64,000 nt of DNA. It comes from Rhea pennata. Lineage: Eukaryota > Chordata > Aves > Rheiformes > Rheidae. The position numbers were made by a program, and so were the translations under genes. A model generated the notes under the pieces. That model had not been told where the DNA came from and did not search any database. It was given only the letters and a program-made list of their open reading frames with translations. Below, one piece after another: positions 1 through 12,200 of this stretch (the first letter of the stretch is position 1; the number at the start of each line of letters is the position of its first letter). The stretch lies in NCBI RefSeq assembly GCF_028389875.1, contig NC_084678.1, positions 15,034,899-15,098,898 of the forward strand, in the 5' to 3' direction.

Positions 1-99
1 AGCACAGTCACGGACCTAGTTCTCCCTGATACCATATGGAGAAAGATACCAAATGGGGCAGATTTCAGGCCTGCAGGTCACCAACTGTATTTCCCAAAT

Positions 100-115
100 T
101 TTGCCCCAGGGCAAA
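100..115. promoter_or_regulatory. Palindromic AP-2-like site
   Basis: Seven-base arms TTTGCCC and GGGCAAA flank a central CA. The core GCCCCAGGGC fits the AP-2 consensus GCCN(3-4)GGC. The palindrome is seen directly; AP-2 binding is inferred. An isolated match of this size can arise by chance. Confidence 0.25.
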
Positions 116-238
116 TTGTGGCTACAAACATTCTCACTTAATCTTGGAAATCTGACTCTTACCTCAGGCAAGGCTTTGAGAACAGCAGATTCTGGGGTTT
201 GTAACCAGCAGTGTATTCAGGAGGCATCCAATCAAAGC

Positions 239-248
239 TATAAAAGGG
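239..248 (+). promoter_or_regulatory. TATA-like box
   Basis: TATAAAAGGG is a near-ideal TATA box. No initiator, CpG island or recognisable exon follows it, so it is probably a chance match or the promoter of an unannotated non-coding transcript. Confidence 0.15.
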
Positions 249-439
249 AAAAAAAATCATCAAGGCAACACTGCAAAAGATGATAGTTGTTAAATCCAAT
301 TTCAGTAGTGCGTGCGCATAACCTCTAACTCTGAGGCATTGAAACACTGCAAACATGGCCTGTGCATTGTAATTTTTGCATCGTTTCACATCACTTACAA
401 GGTACCTTAGATGGACACTGAAGAATGAATTATTCTTTT

Positions 440-800
440 CAGCAAAACATTTTTGTGGAGTAAGTAAATTTATCTTGCAGGGAGAGTAAAAGGAAGAAAT
501 ATGGCATTAAAATGTGCAGATCCGAGTTGAACACATCTCTCTTTTACAGGGAAACTATGATTTAAGTGCACTCTATTACTAATGTTTAATAAAAGCCATA
601 ATTCAGAGCGTCAGGCCGAGGCTGTGCGCATTGAAACTATGATTTGGGGAAAAATGACACAGACATTTTTCAGTACAGTAGCTCTTCTTTAAGCCATTTG
701 TCTGCAGGCCTAAATTAGCTTTGAAATGTACTTTATCTTTGATAAAAAGGCATTGATACAGCGATTATGTTTTATCAATTAATTCTAGCTGGAGTGCTTG
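440..800. promoter_or_regulatory. AT-rich candidate conserved element
   Basis: This AT-rich block lacks simple repeats. It holds GATA-type motifs (around 737-770), TAAT cores and a perfect 13-base direct repeat (GAAACTATGATTT at 551-563 and 633-645). It looks like an enhancer-type non-coding element of the kind found near developmental genes. Conservation itself cannot be seen from one sequence. Confidence 0.3.
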
Positions 801-1630
801 AGAGGACACGGGTTTATGGGAATCCTTTGCCTGCTGACCTCCTCCCCGGCAGCTGCTTGGGCACCGGGGCTGCCCTTGCACAGGTCCAGGCAGGCGAAGC
901 ATGTTACGGGCCCTTTCCACCTTTCCTTCAGCATCCCTCGAGCTTTGAGCGATCTTGGGAAAGTTGGTGCGTGCGCGGACTAGACCCCAGCCCTTCTGCA
1001 GATGCTTCTCCCCAAATGCTCAGCGCTCCAGCCACATCTCACCAATCACACTTCTGACCTCTTACTGGGGGAGGTGGAGAAGTCCTGGACAACATACACT
1101 GTTACCAGCAAGTTATATACTGCTCTGCCAGTGTCAGCTCAGGAGGGAATGCAGGATTGCCTGATTGATTGAGAAGCAAAGGAGCTATTTCAGGTCTCTT
1201 CCCTTGACATTTTGCAGAGCCAAGCTTGCAGACAGGCCTGAACAGAGCCGACTGCTGCCTGACCCCTGTTGTACATCTGGCAAGGGTTGTTCTGAAAACT
1301 TCCCTGCAAAATCACCTTTAAGGCAACTACCAGAGACTTTGGTGTTTCCTATTGCAGAGTAAACAGGGTGGGATGCCAGCTCAGGACACAACCTAAATGC
1401 TGTGTTACTGCCTGCTGCGCCATTGCCTTTACCAGATAGTTCATTCAGCTGTGTCCCTCCTGCAGCCCTCTTTGGGACATCTAAGGCCTTCACATCCTCA
1501 TTTAAGGTTATCTAACCCTCAAGAGCCATCAGATAGGTCTTGTTTTGGAGTCTGCAAACACAGTTGCCACTGCTGTTCAAGCCTGGAGGCTTTCCTGAAC
1601 TTACACTCACTAGAAATGGCCTAGATTTTG

Positions 1631-1652
1631 TTTTTTTTTTCTCTCTCTCTCT
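1631..1652. repeat. Poly-T followed by (CT)n
   Basis: A run of ten T is followed by six CT units. It is simple low-complexity DNA. A G12 run lies 30 bases downstream. Confidence 0.9.
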
Positions 1653-1681
1653 ATTTTGCCTCAATGGAAGCAGAATTTCTA

Positions 1682-1693
1682 GGGGGGGGGGGG
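1682..1693. repeat. Poly-G run
   Basis: Twelve consecutive G. This is a likely length-variable homopolymer. Confidence 0.9.
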
Positions 1694-2239
1694 AGCCATA
1701 AAATCCCAGCAGCTTGTCTGGTCCCTGCTGCATACCTGCACACACACAGTCTTAACAGCCTGCTCAGCTCTTACCTCTTGATGCTTTGTTGGATCTCGTT
1801 GTGACCAGGCTGGGGTCAGGTTTAGCACTTGCTCTCAGTGCAGCACATCCTAGTGCATCCCTTCGATGAATGCCAACAGGAGGCACCTGCTCAGGGCAAG
1901 GCAATGAATCAGAGGCACACTGTTCACAGACTAACTTGCATCTTGACCCCCAGGGCAAAAAGCCACACCATGAGTAAGGAGCTCCACCTCACCACCTTCC
2001 TTCAGACATTCATCCTTTCCCTGGCTATGCAGTTCTCCTGGGCACTGTTAAATATCCACTGCGTGCACATGATGTGTCACCTTACTTTCATGAAGAACAT
2101 TTTGCCATCGGAGACTTTTCGTACATCTGCTCAACCTGCCTCCAAGAGCCTCCAGTGCTGCAGGGGCAGCTTAACTGCAACCACTTTGCCCTTAGGAGCA
2201 CTATAAACTGGAATCAGACTTGCAGTACAACAAGATCTT

Positions 2240-2285
2240 CCCAAAGAGTGCTGGTTTACACCAGCTGAGGAGCTGGCCATTAAAT
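2240..2285 (+). repeat. Worn ancient sauropsid repeat fragment
   Basis: The segment with GGTTTACACCAGCTGAGG and then a CTGGCC motif resembles a repeat common in turtle, crocodilian and bird genomes, whose core reads roughly GATTTACACCAG..GAGGATCTGGCC. The match is recalled, not searched, and the fragment is short. Confidence 0.35.
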
Positions 2286-2899
2286 ACCACTTTCATTTAC
2301 AATACAACCTGCAGCTGGGACAGTTACTAGCACAAACCACATCCCTCCAGGCAGGGGAAGCCTGGGAGCTCAAGGCCAAGCTTGGTCCTTGCTCCTATTC
2401 TACCTGGTGGAGGCTCTCCTCCCAGGCAGCATGCCACCCCTCAATTAAACTCTCCTTAAACTTTAAAGGGACACTTAAACGTGCTTTTATGGCCCCATTA
2501 CCTGCTCTTTACAACCCGAGGTGAAGACTGGAATCCTGTCCGAGAGGTCTTAAATGTTATAGGTACAATTAGCTGGTTTTCATGGTGTTCTTTAGTATTT
2601 CACCTCATAAGCCAGAGTAAACCTGCTTAAGTCAGCTGGGCAACGTAGTCCAGGAGCGTCACAGGGTGGCAGGAGAGCAAAGGGACGTTTGCAGTGACTC
2701 TGTGCTGCAAGCAGCACTACCCCACAGCCCTTTCCCAACCCCAAAATCTAAGCAACCCCCAAATCTGGCCCAAACGGCACCCACCAAGAAGCACCCACCA
2801 AAAGAAGCACCAAGCCAGAAGATGCAAGGCCTGGCTGTCTCCTAGTTGCTCTTACATCCGCTATTTCGGTCAGCACCCAAACTCCCATCTCTAGCCTGC

Positions 2900-3170
2900 T
2901 AACCTGGGTGTGATATTAAGGCAGAATCATTAATGACAGATGTGTAAACTTTTGCATGGAGAAATGCCAATATTTTGCATACTTGCACAGTGCTGCCATA
3001 AATATTAATGTGGTGCTAATATGGGAAGTTCCACCAGCTGTGTCCATTCTCCAGGGATCCTTTGACTATTTATATTCGTAGTAATGAGCAAGCTGTTATT
3101 ATATAATCAGGCTGTTGGAGAAGCCTTTGGAATAAAAGTCTCGCTGTGAATTAGCCGTCAGCCAAAGTGG
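2900..3170. promoter_or_regulatory. AT-rich candidate conserved element
   Basis: Dense in TAAT/ATTA, TATTTAT and AATATT motifs (for example ATTAATG near 2929 and the ATATTAATGTGGTGCTAATATG stretch split around 3002-3023), with no simple repeat. This composition is typical of homeodomain-bound vertebrate enhancers. The assignment is inference only. Confidence 0.3.
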
Positions 3171-4019
3171 GTTTAGGGCCATGAGATGTTACAGATTTCA
3201 TGACCGAGGTTTCCGTATTTGGCAGGCAGGGTGACAGGAAAAAAAAAGGGGAGAAAAGGCAAAAGGTGCTGAAATTCAGCTCCTGAGTAATTAATGTTGA
3301 TTGGGGCTTTGACGTCCTTTCCCTGTTGCAAATCTGGCTTCTTATTCAGAGTCCACCTGCAGCCCTGGGGCTGTGAAAGGATCTCATATTGACATATAGC
3401 CTTAAAAATCCAGTCTTCTGCCAATGCCTGTGTGGAGATGAGGATCCGCCGCTGCACAGGAATGGCACATCTCCCCCGGGGCCGCTGCGTGCGGCTCAGT
3501 TCTCCATGCACGGAGCCGGCTCCTGCCGAAGCAAAGGGACACTCGCCCCGATGCCGGTGCGAACCGGACCCCGTTCGTGTTAAGAAAATAAATGAAACTT
3601 TCCTGGACACACGCACGGAGCAAGCACCAAAATTCTCTACTCGCAGCCCAACAGAGAAAATCCTTGCACAAAATATTAAGATCACAAAGGAGGCAAAAAT
3701 TATGCAAGGTCATTATTTGCCTAGCAAAATACCTGTATTCATGCTGAAAAGCACAAGCCAAGAGGAACTTTATTATGCTTTGCTGTCTCCAAGCACAACC
3801 TGCCTGCTTTAATCAGAGCGGGAATGATGCTGCTTTCATCTGATTTGAGAATCAGCCCTCTCTTCTAGTGCTAAATCTGGATTTTTGTTGATTTTTATTA
3901 CTGTTTTGGACTCCCACGACACAAATGACTGATGAGCCAAAGCTGTGCTGCATTCGTGAATATATTACGCTCCCCTTGTCTTTTTTGCATCAAACCTGTG
4001 CTTTTTTGAAGATGGTCTT

Positions 4020-4390
4020 CCTTTTTAAAAAAATGCTGGAGAACAGTTTGGAAGTGATTTAAATCCTTCCCCCACCCTTTTTTGGGGAACGACGAATATT
4101 TAATTGAGTTGAAGGTGGATAAATGATCATTTTCTCCATCCTATATAGTGGCGAGTAGTAAATTACTTTACCGGGAAACGTGGTTATAATTGCAAAATTG
4201 ATAATAGAGGTGTGAAAATTTACACCTGTGATAATAAAGACTAGCTTCCTGTCGTACACTGACGTTATATCTTATGAGTTATCTCCTGTGCATGATCTAA
4301 ATACTTCATATGTGCCAGCAATCAGAGCCTTTATCCTGCCAGGTGAGGAGCAGCCTACTTTTATGTTTCACATGGGTATTTATATATTAG
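4020..4390. promoter_or_regulatory. AT-rich candidate conserved element
   Basis: AT-rich, non-repetitive, with several TAAT and GATA-type cores (such as AATTGATAATAG around 4195-4206). It sits directly beside a CpG island (4500-4960). An AT-rich element next to an orphan CpG island is a common arrangement at developmental enhancers. Confidence 0.25.
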
Positions 4391-4499
4391 AAATAACCGT
4401 TCTACCCGCACCTACACACCTGCACAGCGGTGCTCCCGTGGTGGGGGTTTTTGTGCTTGCAAACTGATAGGGGAAAACCGACAGCCTGCTGCAATGCAG

Positions 4500-4960
4500 G
4501 GTTTAGAGGCGGCGTGGCAGAGAGGGGAGGACGGAGCGTCGTAACCTTGGCCAGACCCGTATTAAAAACTACTGCTGGCTCCCCGGCCTCGGGGCTGACC
4601 CGCGGCGAGCTGCAGAGCGAGGGGGAGCTTCCCCGCTCCCGCTCTCCTCCTCCAACCTGCCGGCTTTGCGGCTGGAAACTGTGGAGGAAAGGGAGGCACA
4701 AAACTCCTGCAAACATCTGGCCCAGCGGGGAGGGCGCAGGCAGGTGCCCGGCTGGCGCGTCGCGGAGCGGGACCCCCTCGGAGGCCGGCGCCGTGCTAAC
4801 GGGGCTGCTAATTAGCAACCGCGATCAGCAGAGAACGCTAAAATGCGTTCAATGCAGGAGGCACTCATTTGTAAAATTATTACAAAAAAATAGAGGAAAA
4901 TGCTACAAACGCCAAAGCGAACCCTGCCCGGATCGAGATTAATCGTCGAGTAACCTAACG
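4500..4960. promoter_or_regulatory. CpG-dense island (orphan)
   Basis: CpG dinucleotides and GC-rich runs are markedly enriched over both flanks. I see no TATA box, recognisable exon or coding potential, so I call it an orphan island. It is the first of a chain reaching to 9270. Confidence 0.5.
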
Positions 4961-5149
4961 GGCGGGAGGGCACGCGCCAGCCCTGACCGAGGAGGAAATC
5001 AAACCCTTTACATACGGCGCCTGGCAGCAGAAATATGCAGAATACACGGAATATACAGCCCCTGTAACACGCAGCGAGGGGCTCGGTGCTCACTCTGAAA
5101 TAACCCCTATTTTTGGACGATTTCCTCAAGGTCAAGGCTTTTTGCTAAT

Positions 5150-5345
5150 ATTTTGCCTGTTATCCCGGAAGGCAGAAGTGCTCTCGGCCCCGGGGGGGAG
5201 TCGAACCGGGCCCCGCAGCGCGGCACCGCGACTCAGACCGGCGGGAGGTACGGTCGTAAAGACACCCGGATTAGAGCCTGCAGCCTGAATCCGAGTCTAA
5301 TCCGTTACCCCCTTCACGCGGCAGCGCTAGGAACTGGCGCTAATG
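5150..5345. promoter_or_regulatory. Small CpG-dense island with inverted repeat
   Basis: CpG-rich patch containing a perfect 8-base inverted repeat, GGATTAGA (5268-5275) and TCTAATCC (5296-5303), with a 20-base spacer. The repeated TAATCC/GGATTA cores match OTX/PITX-class (K50) homeodomain sites placed head to head. Binding is inferred. Confidence 0.35.
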
Positions 5346-5965
5346 CCATCAATTCCCTCTGAAAGAGCCCGTCTGTTTTAAAAGTTTGGTCTGGTGAACA
5401 GCTCTGTATTCAGGATTTCTGTTACAGAGGTGCCAAAGCCATAAAACACCTAAATTGCCTCTTTCTCCTCATTTCGGCGTGTCATTTCACGCTTTTATAT
5501 GGATATATATTTTACTATGCACTCTGTTTCTTAAAAATCATGACTTTTATCTTGGCCGTTTTATTAAAGAAAATGATATGGAAGCTCCCGTGCTTTCCCC
5601 GCGATTACGGTCACCGGATCGGGATGAGAACATCATGCTAACAGGGAGGTATTTTGCTGCACACGAGACAATTGTATTTATTTATTTATTTACTTAGCGA
5701 AAGAAGTGAATCGTTTCCCTTCTCTTCTCCCCCCCCCCGGATATTTTTCTTCAAGCTCATTTCAGCAGTAAGACACCTTCAGCTCGCCCCGTGCTAAAGC
5801 GGGAGCCGAGGCGCGGGAGCCGTTGCTTCACCTCGGGGAATACTTTGGAGAGATCAAGAAGTGCTCGTGTGCAAGCTGGTTCCTGTGGGAGGAGCACGGC
5901 AGCACAATCAATCCGTGGATGCATTGTAAAATCAATGCGCTGTATAATTAGGGCACTCCAAGGGT

Positions 5966-6032
5966 AAAAAAAAAAAAAAGAAAAAAAAAAGAAAAGAAAA
6001 GAAAGGAAAAGAAAAAAAAAGGAAAGAAAAAG
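5966..6032 (+). repeat. 67-base homopurine tract
   Basis: Uninterrupted A/G sequence built of poly-A and GAAAA units. It ends at the C at 6033. The matching minus strand is homopyrimidine. Confidence 0.9.
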
Positions 6033-6179
6033 CAAGAAAAGCACAGCAAGCTCTTCCGTGCATGCCGGGACTCTGCAAGGCTGGAGACGTCACCGGCCTC
6101 TGAGCAAGGGGGTGTTAAATCCGTGTTAGAGGCAGAGAGGGTGTTTCTTGGGGGACTGGTGCAAAAGCATTTTATCCTG

Positions 6180-6660
6180 GCGCTTGCTGCAAAATGCCGG
6201 GAGCTCTGAGACGATGCTCACACGTGAGACGAGCTCCTCTGTTCTCAACCGGGAAATCCCACGCTTCAAAATGCTGCCCGCTGCCAGGGGAAAGTTGCTT
6301 CGATGGCGAAGCCCTTTGGCGGGCCACCGGCGACAGGGAGACGCGAGAAGGTGCACGGCAAGGATGGCTTGGGGGAAATATTTGCCCGGAGAGCAGAGGG
6401 GCCTTGCGCAGGTCCAGACACGGCCCCGATGCCGCGCTGGGTGGCCGGGATCAGACCTGTCCGCCCGGATCGCAGTTCCCAGCCGAACAAATGTTACCTA
6501 TAGATCACGAAAACGGAGCGGGGCGGGAGCGGTTCTCGTTTACCCGACGCTAAATGATAAGCGGAGCTAAGTTAGAAGACCGAATTCAGCAGCGGGTTTT
6601 TCCGCAGGCACCCCCGGCTCGGCGCTCTGCAATAGGGCTTGGCAGCCGGCGACAAAGCAG
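6180..6660. promoter_or_regulatory. CpG-dense island (orphan)
   Basis: Dense CpG compared with the flanks. No splice donor, TATA box or recognisable coding exon stands out. Open frames crossing it on both strands are by-products of GC-rich composition. Confidence 0.45.
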
Positions 6661-7269
6661 GCTCTAAAAATTACAGAATAAGCCAACCTTCGCCTTCATT
6701 TTTAATCATTCAATGCTAAAAAGACTCCGGAGATTAAACCTGACCCGAAAGATCCTCTCCAGGAATGAGAAGCCCAAGCAAGGGACCCAAAAATAAACAA
6801 ACACTCTGCCTCGAATGGCCAATGCACCCGTTAACTTTCCTCAGATGGATCATTAGGTCTTTTATAGGTTGTCAGCATGGAGAACTGCTCCTGGTTGCAG
6901 GGCAAAGAAAACTACTTCGTATTAAAATACATGGCTCTTGTGGGATACGGCACTTTCACCGGGCTGCCTGTGAATTTGGCAAGAGCCCTGAGGTTGGGAA
7001 AAGACAGATAACTCTGCAAATCAGAAAAGGCAGATTTTCATCAATAGAAAATTACAGATCCCCGGTGAAAACTCCCATCATTATCTATCAAGAGACAAAT
7101 TGGAGGGAAGTCCTCTTAACTGGTTTATCGTGCCTGGATCTCAGGGGTGGGAACGACCTCTGCCTTCCCCTGGCCAGCACTTCGCTGGGTGCTTTAACGG
7201 CTTGCAAGAATAACTATTGCATTTCGCTGAAGCTGCTTATGCCCCAATTTCAAACAAAATCAATGATTT

Positions 7270-7690
7270 GATTTCGACGCTCCCTCCCCGGCGGGCCGAG
7301 CGTGAGCGCCCCCCTCCCCCCCGCCCGGCCGGGAGCGTTTTCCAGGAGAGGGCAGTCGTGGGAAACGGCAGCCCGGCGCCCCGCTCCCGAGCGGCGGAGG
7401 CGCCGGCGGCGTTTCGGGGGCTCGAGGACGGCGCGCCGTAAAACCCGATGCTCGACCGACCGTCGCGCGCCGGCACCGCTCCGGGCGGCTGCTGCCTCGC
7501 GAGCGCTCAACGCACCGTGTACGCCGCGCGGATGCTATTGCCTTACAATAAATAAATAAATAGCAAATAAATAAGTACAGGGACCCTGGCGCGCCCGTCG
7601 GGCTGGTTTTCGCTTTCGACGCCGCTGCGAAAGCGGACGCCTCCCTCCGCTTGGGAGCCGCTTCTGCTCGTGCGAGGAGGAGGAAGGGTC
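7270..7690. promoter_or_regulatory. Strong CpG island (orphan)
   Basis: One of the densest CpG segments in the window, with GC-box-like CCGCCC and GGGCGG motifs and GGCGCCGGCGGCG. An (AAAT)n microsatellite interrupts it. It could be a TATA-less promoter of an unannotated transcript or an orphan regulatory island. Confidence 0.5.
7547..7574. repeat. (AAAT)n microsatellite
   Basis: AAAT/AATA units interrupted by GC at 7562-7564, lying inside a CpG island. Confidence 0.85.
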
Positions 7691-7761
7691 TCGAGGCATT
7701 TTACCGATGTTTCTAGGTTGGGGTTCAGCTCCTGATCCTCGCAGAAAACTCCACGTTTAGC

Positions 7762-7832
7762 CCTGAGCGAGGTCATTTTGTTCCTTTGTGCCTCAGTTTC
7801 CCCATCTATAAAATGGACTTAATAACGCTCCT
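7762..7832 (-). repeat. MIR-type SINE fragment
   Basis: The segment TGTGCCTCAGTTTCCCCATC followed by TATAAAATGG (7787-7816) matches the reverse complement of the MIR core (GTGCCTCAGTTTCCTCATCTGTAAAATGG). Both flanks fit the same consensus more loosely. MIR is an ancient amniote SINE, so this is a fossil copy. Confidence 0.7.
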
Positions 7833-8101
7833 GTTCTCCCAATCCCCCCCTCCCTCCCCGGGTCTAGCTTTCCGCCTCTCGCCCGCATCCGCGCGCTGTG
7901 CATCCGATGGGGCTCCTGTTAGGATAACCTTCGTGCCGTAACTCTGTCCTTATCTCTGCCGGCGCTTTGCTGTGGGAAACATCTCAGCTTTCCCTTCCCA
8001 ATTTCCATTAGCAATTGAAGCGGATGTGTTTCGGGAGCCTGGGATTTTCAGCTGAGCGCAGCTGACAACTATATGAATCTTATAGCCAATGTAAGTAGCT
8101 A

Positions 8102-8109
8102 ATGCAAAT
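8102..8109 (+). promoter_or_regulatory. POU octamer motif
   Basis: ATGCAAAT is the exact octamer bound by POU factors. Eight further perfect copies occur in the window, on either strand. Confidence 0.3.
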
Positions 8110-8557
8110 ATCAACACTGTAGCACGAACCACTCAGAAGCAGTAAGTGACTGATAGAAAAGTGATTATATGGACTTCATGCTGGAAAGTAAATATTTACT
8201 CTCCAGCATTGACAGATGCCTCAAGCACCATAGATCTAAAGAAGACATTGATTCGCTGTCGTGCAGCCTCTCTTATCTCTTACTTATGAAAATATCTGGC
8301 AAATGTTACATCACCTGCTTCCTCCCTAGCCCAGCTGCCTCGGCATGGCTGCTCATGTAGTGTATTTAGCATCCAATAGTGCAATAGTTAACAGCAGTTG
8401 GTCGCGATATCACTTGCGAGGCTCTGCTGTAGCCTCCTGAAATACAGAGCATCCTCGAGACGGCGGCACTCCTGCTTTCCCAGTGCCGGAGCAGGACTGT
8501 GGGCCAGCTCCTGCCCCGGTGCAAAACCTCCATACTTCCCCTCCGGAAACATGCAAT

Positions 8558-8604
8558 GAAAAAAGAGAGAGGAAAAAAAAAAAAAAAAAAAAAGAAAGGA
8601 AAAG
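8558..8604 (+). repeat. 47-base homopurine tract
   Basis: An uninterrupted A/G run containing a 21-base poly-A. It is low-complexity sequence. Confidence 0.9.
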
Positions 8605-8869
8605 CACCCTGACAAGTTTTTATCTGCAGGAAATGTTATCCCCTGAAGGAGAAATGGAAAAGTGAGTGCGCTGGGAAAACGCGGCTGTGCTCTTTAAGAG
8701 CCCGCTGCCGCCCCGTGGTTCCCCCGCGCCGCTCTTCTCTTTGCCCTCCTGGAATTGCCTTGAAACAACTTAAATGAAGTTGAGCCCTTCGGAGGCTGTC
8801 AAGTTTGTAGCACCTCCTTGGCAATCAATTTAACCTCCTCGGCTCGTTTTTTTTTCCCCTGCTGCCTGA

Positions 8870-9270
8870 AATTGCTGAGTCAGCGGTCTGCGTCGGAGGG
8901 CTGCTGCAGCGCGTTTCCCGTCCCCGTGCCACCGAAGAGCGGCTGAGGGACTCTTCCTTACGCCAAAGTGCAGCTGCACAAGGCTCCTCACGCTGGCCTC
9001 GGTCACTCCAGCCTTGGCCTGGGCGCCCGCAGGTGCCACGCGTCGATCCGACCAGCGCGTGGCCGCACCGCAGCTGGCCCGGCCGCGCGTCCCGCTGCCT
9101 CCTGCTCTCCCCGATGTCTTACTGCTGTCCTCTTCTGGCATCTTCACAGAGCTCCTTGCAAGCACCCACGCCGCTGGCTGGCATTGCCACGTGCCCGGCC
9201 GGCGCTGAGGTTCCCCGCGCTGCCGTGGCTCTCGCGCCCGCTGGTAGCCGCTGACCCCAGAGAGACATAA
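8870..9270. promoter_or_regulatory. CpG-dense island (orphan)
   Basis: GC-rich with many CpGs. Six overlapping open frames cross it, which indicates composition rather than coding. No family signature appears in any frame. Confidence 0.4.
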
Positions 9271-12200
9271 CCGGAGGGGCACGGCACAGGGGCGCTGGCA
9301 GAAGAAGGGAGCTAAGAGCGCTCGGTCCTTCTCCGCCTCGCGTGGAGCTTCCACACCAGGCTGGAGGGATGCACCATGGCCGCTTTCTGCATGTTGTCCT
9401 CAGCAATTACTAAATACACGCATAGCACTCTGTTATTTTATTTTGCCTGGTGACAATTAAATGCTGCATGCGAGAGCCTTCTTTCAGCAGCTTCTCACTT
9501 GGTGCTGTTCCTGGCTGTTCTCACGCCAGGAACAGAGATGGGACCTGCCTTGAGATTACCTGACCCGGTGAGATGCCATCCAGCAAAAACAGCAATCCAG
9601 CTTGAAAAATCCTCCCTGAGTAAGCCCCAGGGAGAGCTGCAGGGTGAGGCTGTCTTTCAGAGGTTTCAGCTAGAAGTGTATTTAAGTGAAGAGGAATAAG
9701 AAATGCATTTGCCAAGTTTATAAGACTGTGACCTTGAAGCCACTAAGACTTTGCTGGATTCGGTGGCACTGAATCGTGGTGTGCTGTGCACAAACCAGGG
9801 CAAATCTGAAATGAACCTTTGATAAAACAAGACATTTTAAGGAGACATTTGCTGGTAGCAAGGTGTTTGGGTGTTTACAGTACTGGTGGATTCTGCTTTC
9901 GCGTTCACAAGGGATTCTAAAGCCAACGAAGTCAGAGAAGTTAGAGCTGCTCCGCATCTGTGTTAACAGCTCATTGCATCCAAACTTTGCAGTGAGCCAG
10001 GACAGGGTCTTGACATGCCCCACGCCCACGTTATTTGCAGACTGTCCATCCCTGTAGCTCTGCTCCTCCATCAAGTCCCGCTGTCTGACTGCAGGCAAAT
10101 AACTTCAGTGACATTGATAAGATTATTCCCATGAACGAGGCATGCGAGATGGGATCCCTCTCTTCCAAAGCCCATGACCTTTTTTTTTTTTCTTTTCCCT
10201 TAGGAGGTGGGTGGCTCTGCACAGCTGCAACCTGGTGACCACTACGGGGACCACATAAGTCCCCTCCAGCCCAGCCTCATGTCCCTACTCCACCAGGGAC
10301 CGCGGGAGCCCAGTGCTAACCCTCGCACTGGAGGAATGTGGGGTAATGCCTGTGGGAGGCTTGAGGGTCCTCAAAGCAGGGGGTGGGTGTGCATGGGGAG
10401 TGTGGTCCTCCCCCAGCTAAAATGCAGGTGTGCTTTAGTCCTATTTTCACTCTTCATCCAATGCCAGCAGCAAGGAGGTGGGCTGTCTGCAGCCTGATGT
10501 GTGCGCTCGCTCCCGTCTGATTGCTGCGCCGCAACTCTTATCTTTGCAAATTAACCATTTCCTAAGCACGGAGTTGGTGTCTCGCACCGTGAGTGTAATG
10601 CACCAGGCATTGCACCAAAGACTGCAGAGAGCACCGCCGTTTCAGTCCGTGCTGCCTTTGACACCTGAAAGGAAAAGGATATTCCAGCCTTTTCAGACGC
10701 ATGCAGCAATTATCCAAAACTGTCTGTAAAAAGATATTGTTCATTGTTTTTATTTGTGGGAAGCAGTATTTCACAAAGGTCCCCACATATCTTTATTATA
10801 AAATTCAGTGCTGCTTATAGTAAATTATAATCGTGCAGCTTCATTGTTACGTCTGTGTAAATTCTGCTGCCCTCCAGTAAAGTATCCTCAGATTTAAGAT
10901 GCAAAATGATGTTGTTAAGATATGGTATGAGATAAAACAAAGGAAAGACAAGCAAGGTGGCTGCTTTCTCTGCATTGACTGTGTGGCTGTTAATGAGAGT
11001 CATCTCCACGTACAGGTCTAGCATCTGGTTGCTATGTTTATTTTAATTGTTTATAATATTTTTTTCCCAGGGAGAAATCCGAATCCCATTTGTGCATTCT
11101 TATGACACAAACTCCTTCAAGTCTGGAATAAATCTAAAGATTAATCCATGAGTTTTTTTTAATTGCTCCCTTCCCAACACATAAATAATATGGGATGTTT
11201 TAGGGTAAGATGTGAACTTTCCATCTCTTTTTCACTCCTGTATTCTCCTAGATGCATGCTGTTGACTCCTTGTAGGTCATCTGAAGCAACATAAGCAAGG
11301 CAAGCAAACAGCAAAATTGCAAGATGCAAATGCCCTTCACTTCTGGCTTGGAGTCAAGAAATAATAAGTTGACAATAACCCTGCCAGGATATGCAGCAAG
11401 GGTGACTGCATATTTCTTCCTGCTGGTGTGACAGTACGAGGGAGCTGGGCACCAGGAAGGAACAAGCCTGTGTTCCCCAGGATAAAATGCAAATAATTCC
11501 TTGGAGCTAATAGCTCATCTCCCCTCCTCAAACACATACAAAAAGAAAAAGAAAAACCCAAAGAAAAGAGTATGTAGTTTAAAGATATATTAAAATAATA
11601 ATAAATGAAACATAACTCCTTTTTTAAAAAATCTCCTGCAGACTTTGAGAAAAAACCCCTTCCAGGATCCTTTTGTGGAAAGCTGGTCCTTCTCTGGTGA
11701 CCGACTCGTCTCCCCGGAGGAGTGGATTTATCTCTTTTCCTCACCTTCCAGTCTTTAGCTGTTCCTTGCTACAACTGCTCTCCAAACATCACCTCTTTTA
11801 CCCATCTTTTGTCTTTCAAAAGCTTTTAAGAGTTCAGTAGCTCATATTGGCTTCATTAGAGCCGAAGGACTGGAGGTGCCTGCCCCAGTGTTCGTTGCTC
11901 CCTGCAGGGAAAGCCACCGTTTCCCGCTCTGCGATTCCCTCAGCACTGAACGTGTGCCAAGCCCAGGCTGCTACGCCGCGGTGCAGTCTGCTGGGACGGT
12001 GATGGGGATAGGAGTCCTCTCTCCCCTCTTTCTCCCCTTGTTGATAATAGCTTAAATTAGCATACAAACTTCTGGATATTTTGGACTCCAGAGCTGGAAC
12101 CCAGCATACATCTCAAGATCTTGAGCTGACAGTGTCTGGATGCAGCAGCTGAACTGTACACATACCTGCAGGCAAGAGGAAGGAGCAACGAAACCTGGCT

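Larger units (their letters stand above)
1..4440. other. Non-coding stretch, no gene recognised
   Basis: All reading frames here are short and none resembles a known protein. The stretch holds AT-rich segments (about 440-800, 2900-3170 and 4020-4390) with homeodomain-type cores, a TATA-like motif, a few microsatellites and one worn repeat fragment, each listed separately. The remainder (800-2240 and 3170-4020) is ordinary mixed-composition DNA in which I see nothing. Confidence 0.7.

Noticed and set aside
5180..5260. tRNA-like B-box on the minus strand (GGTTCGACTCC at about 5192-5202)
   Set aside because: The B-box matches well, but the T-stem does not pair, there is no A-box at the right distance and no acceptor stem can be formed.
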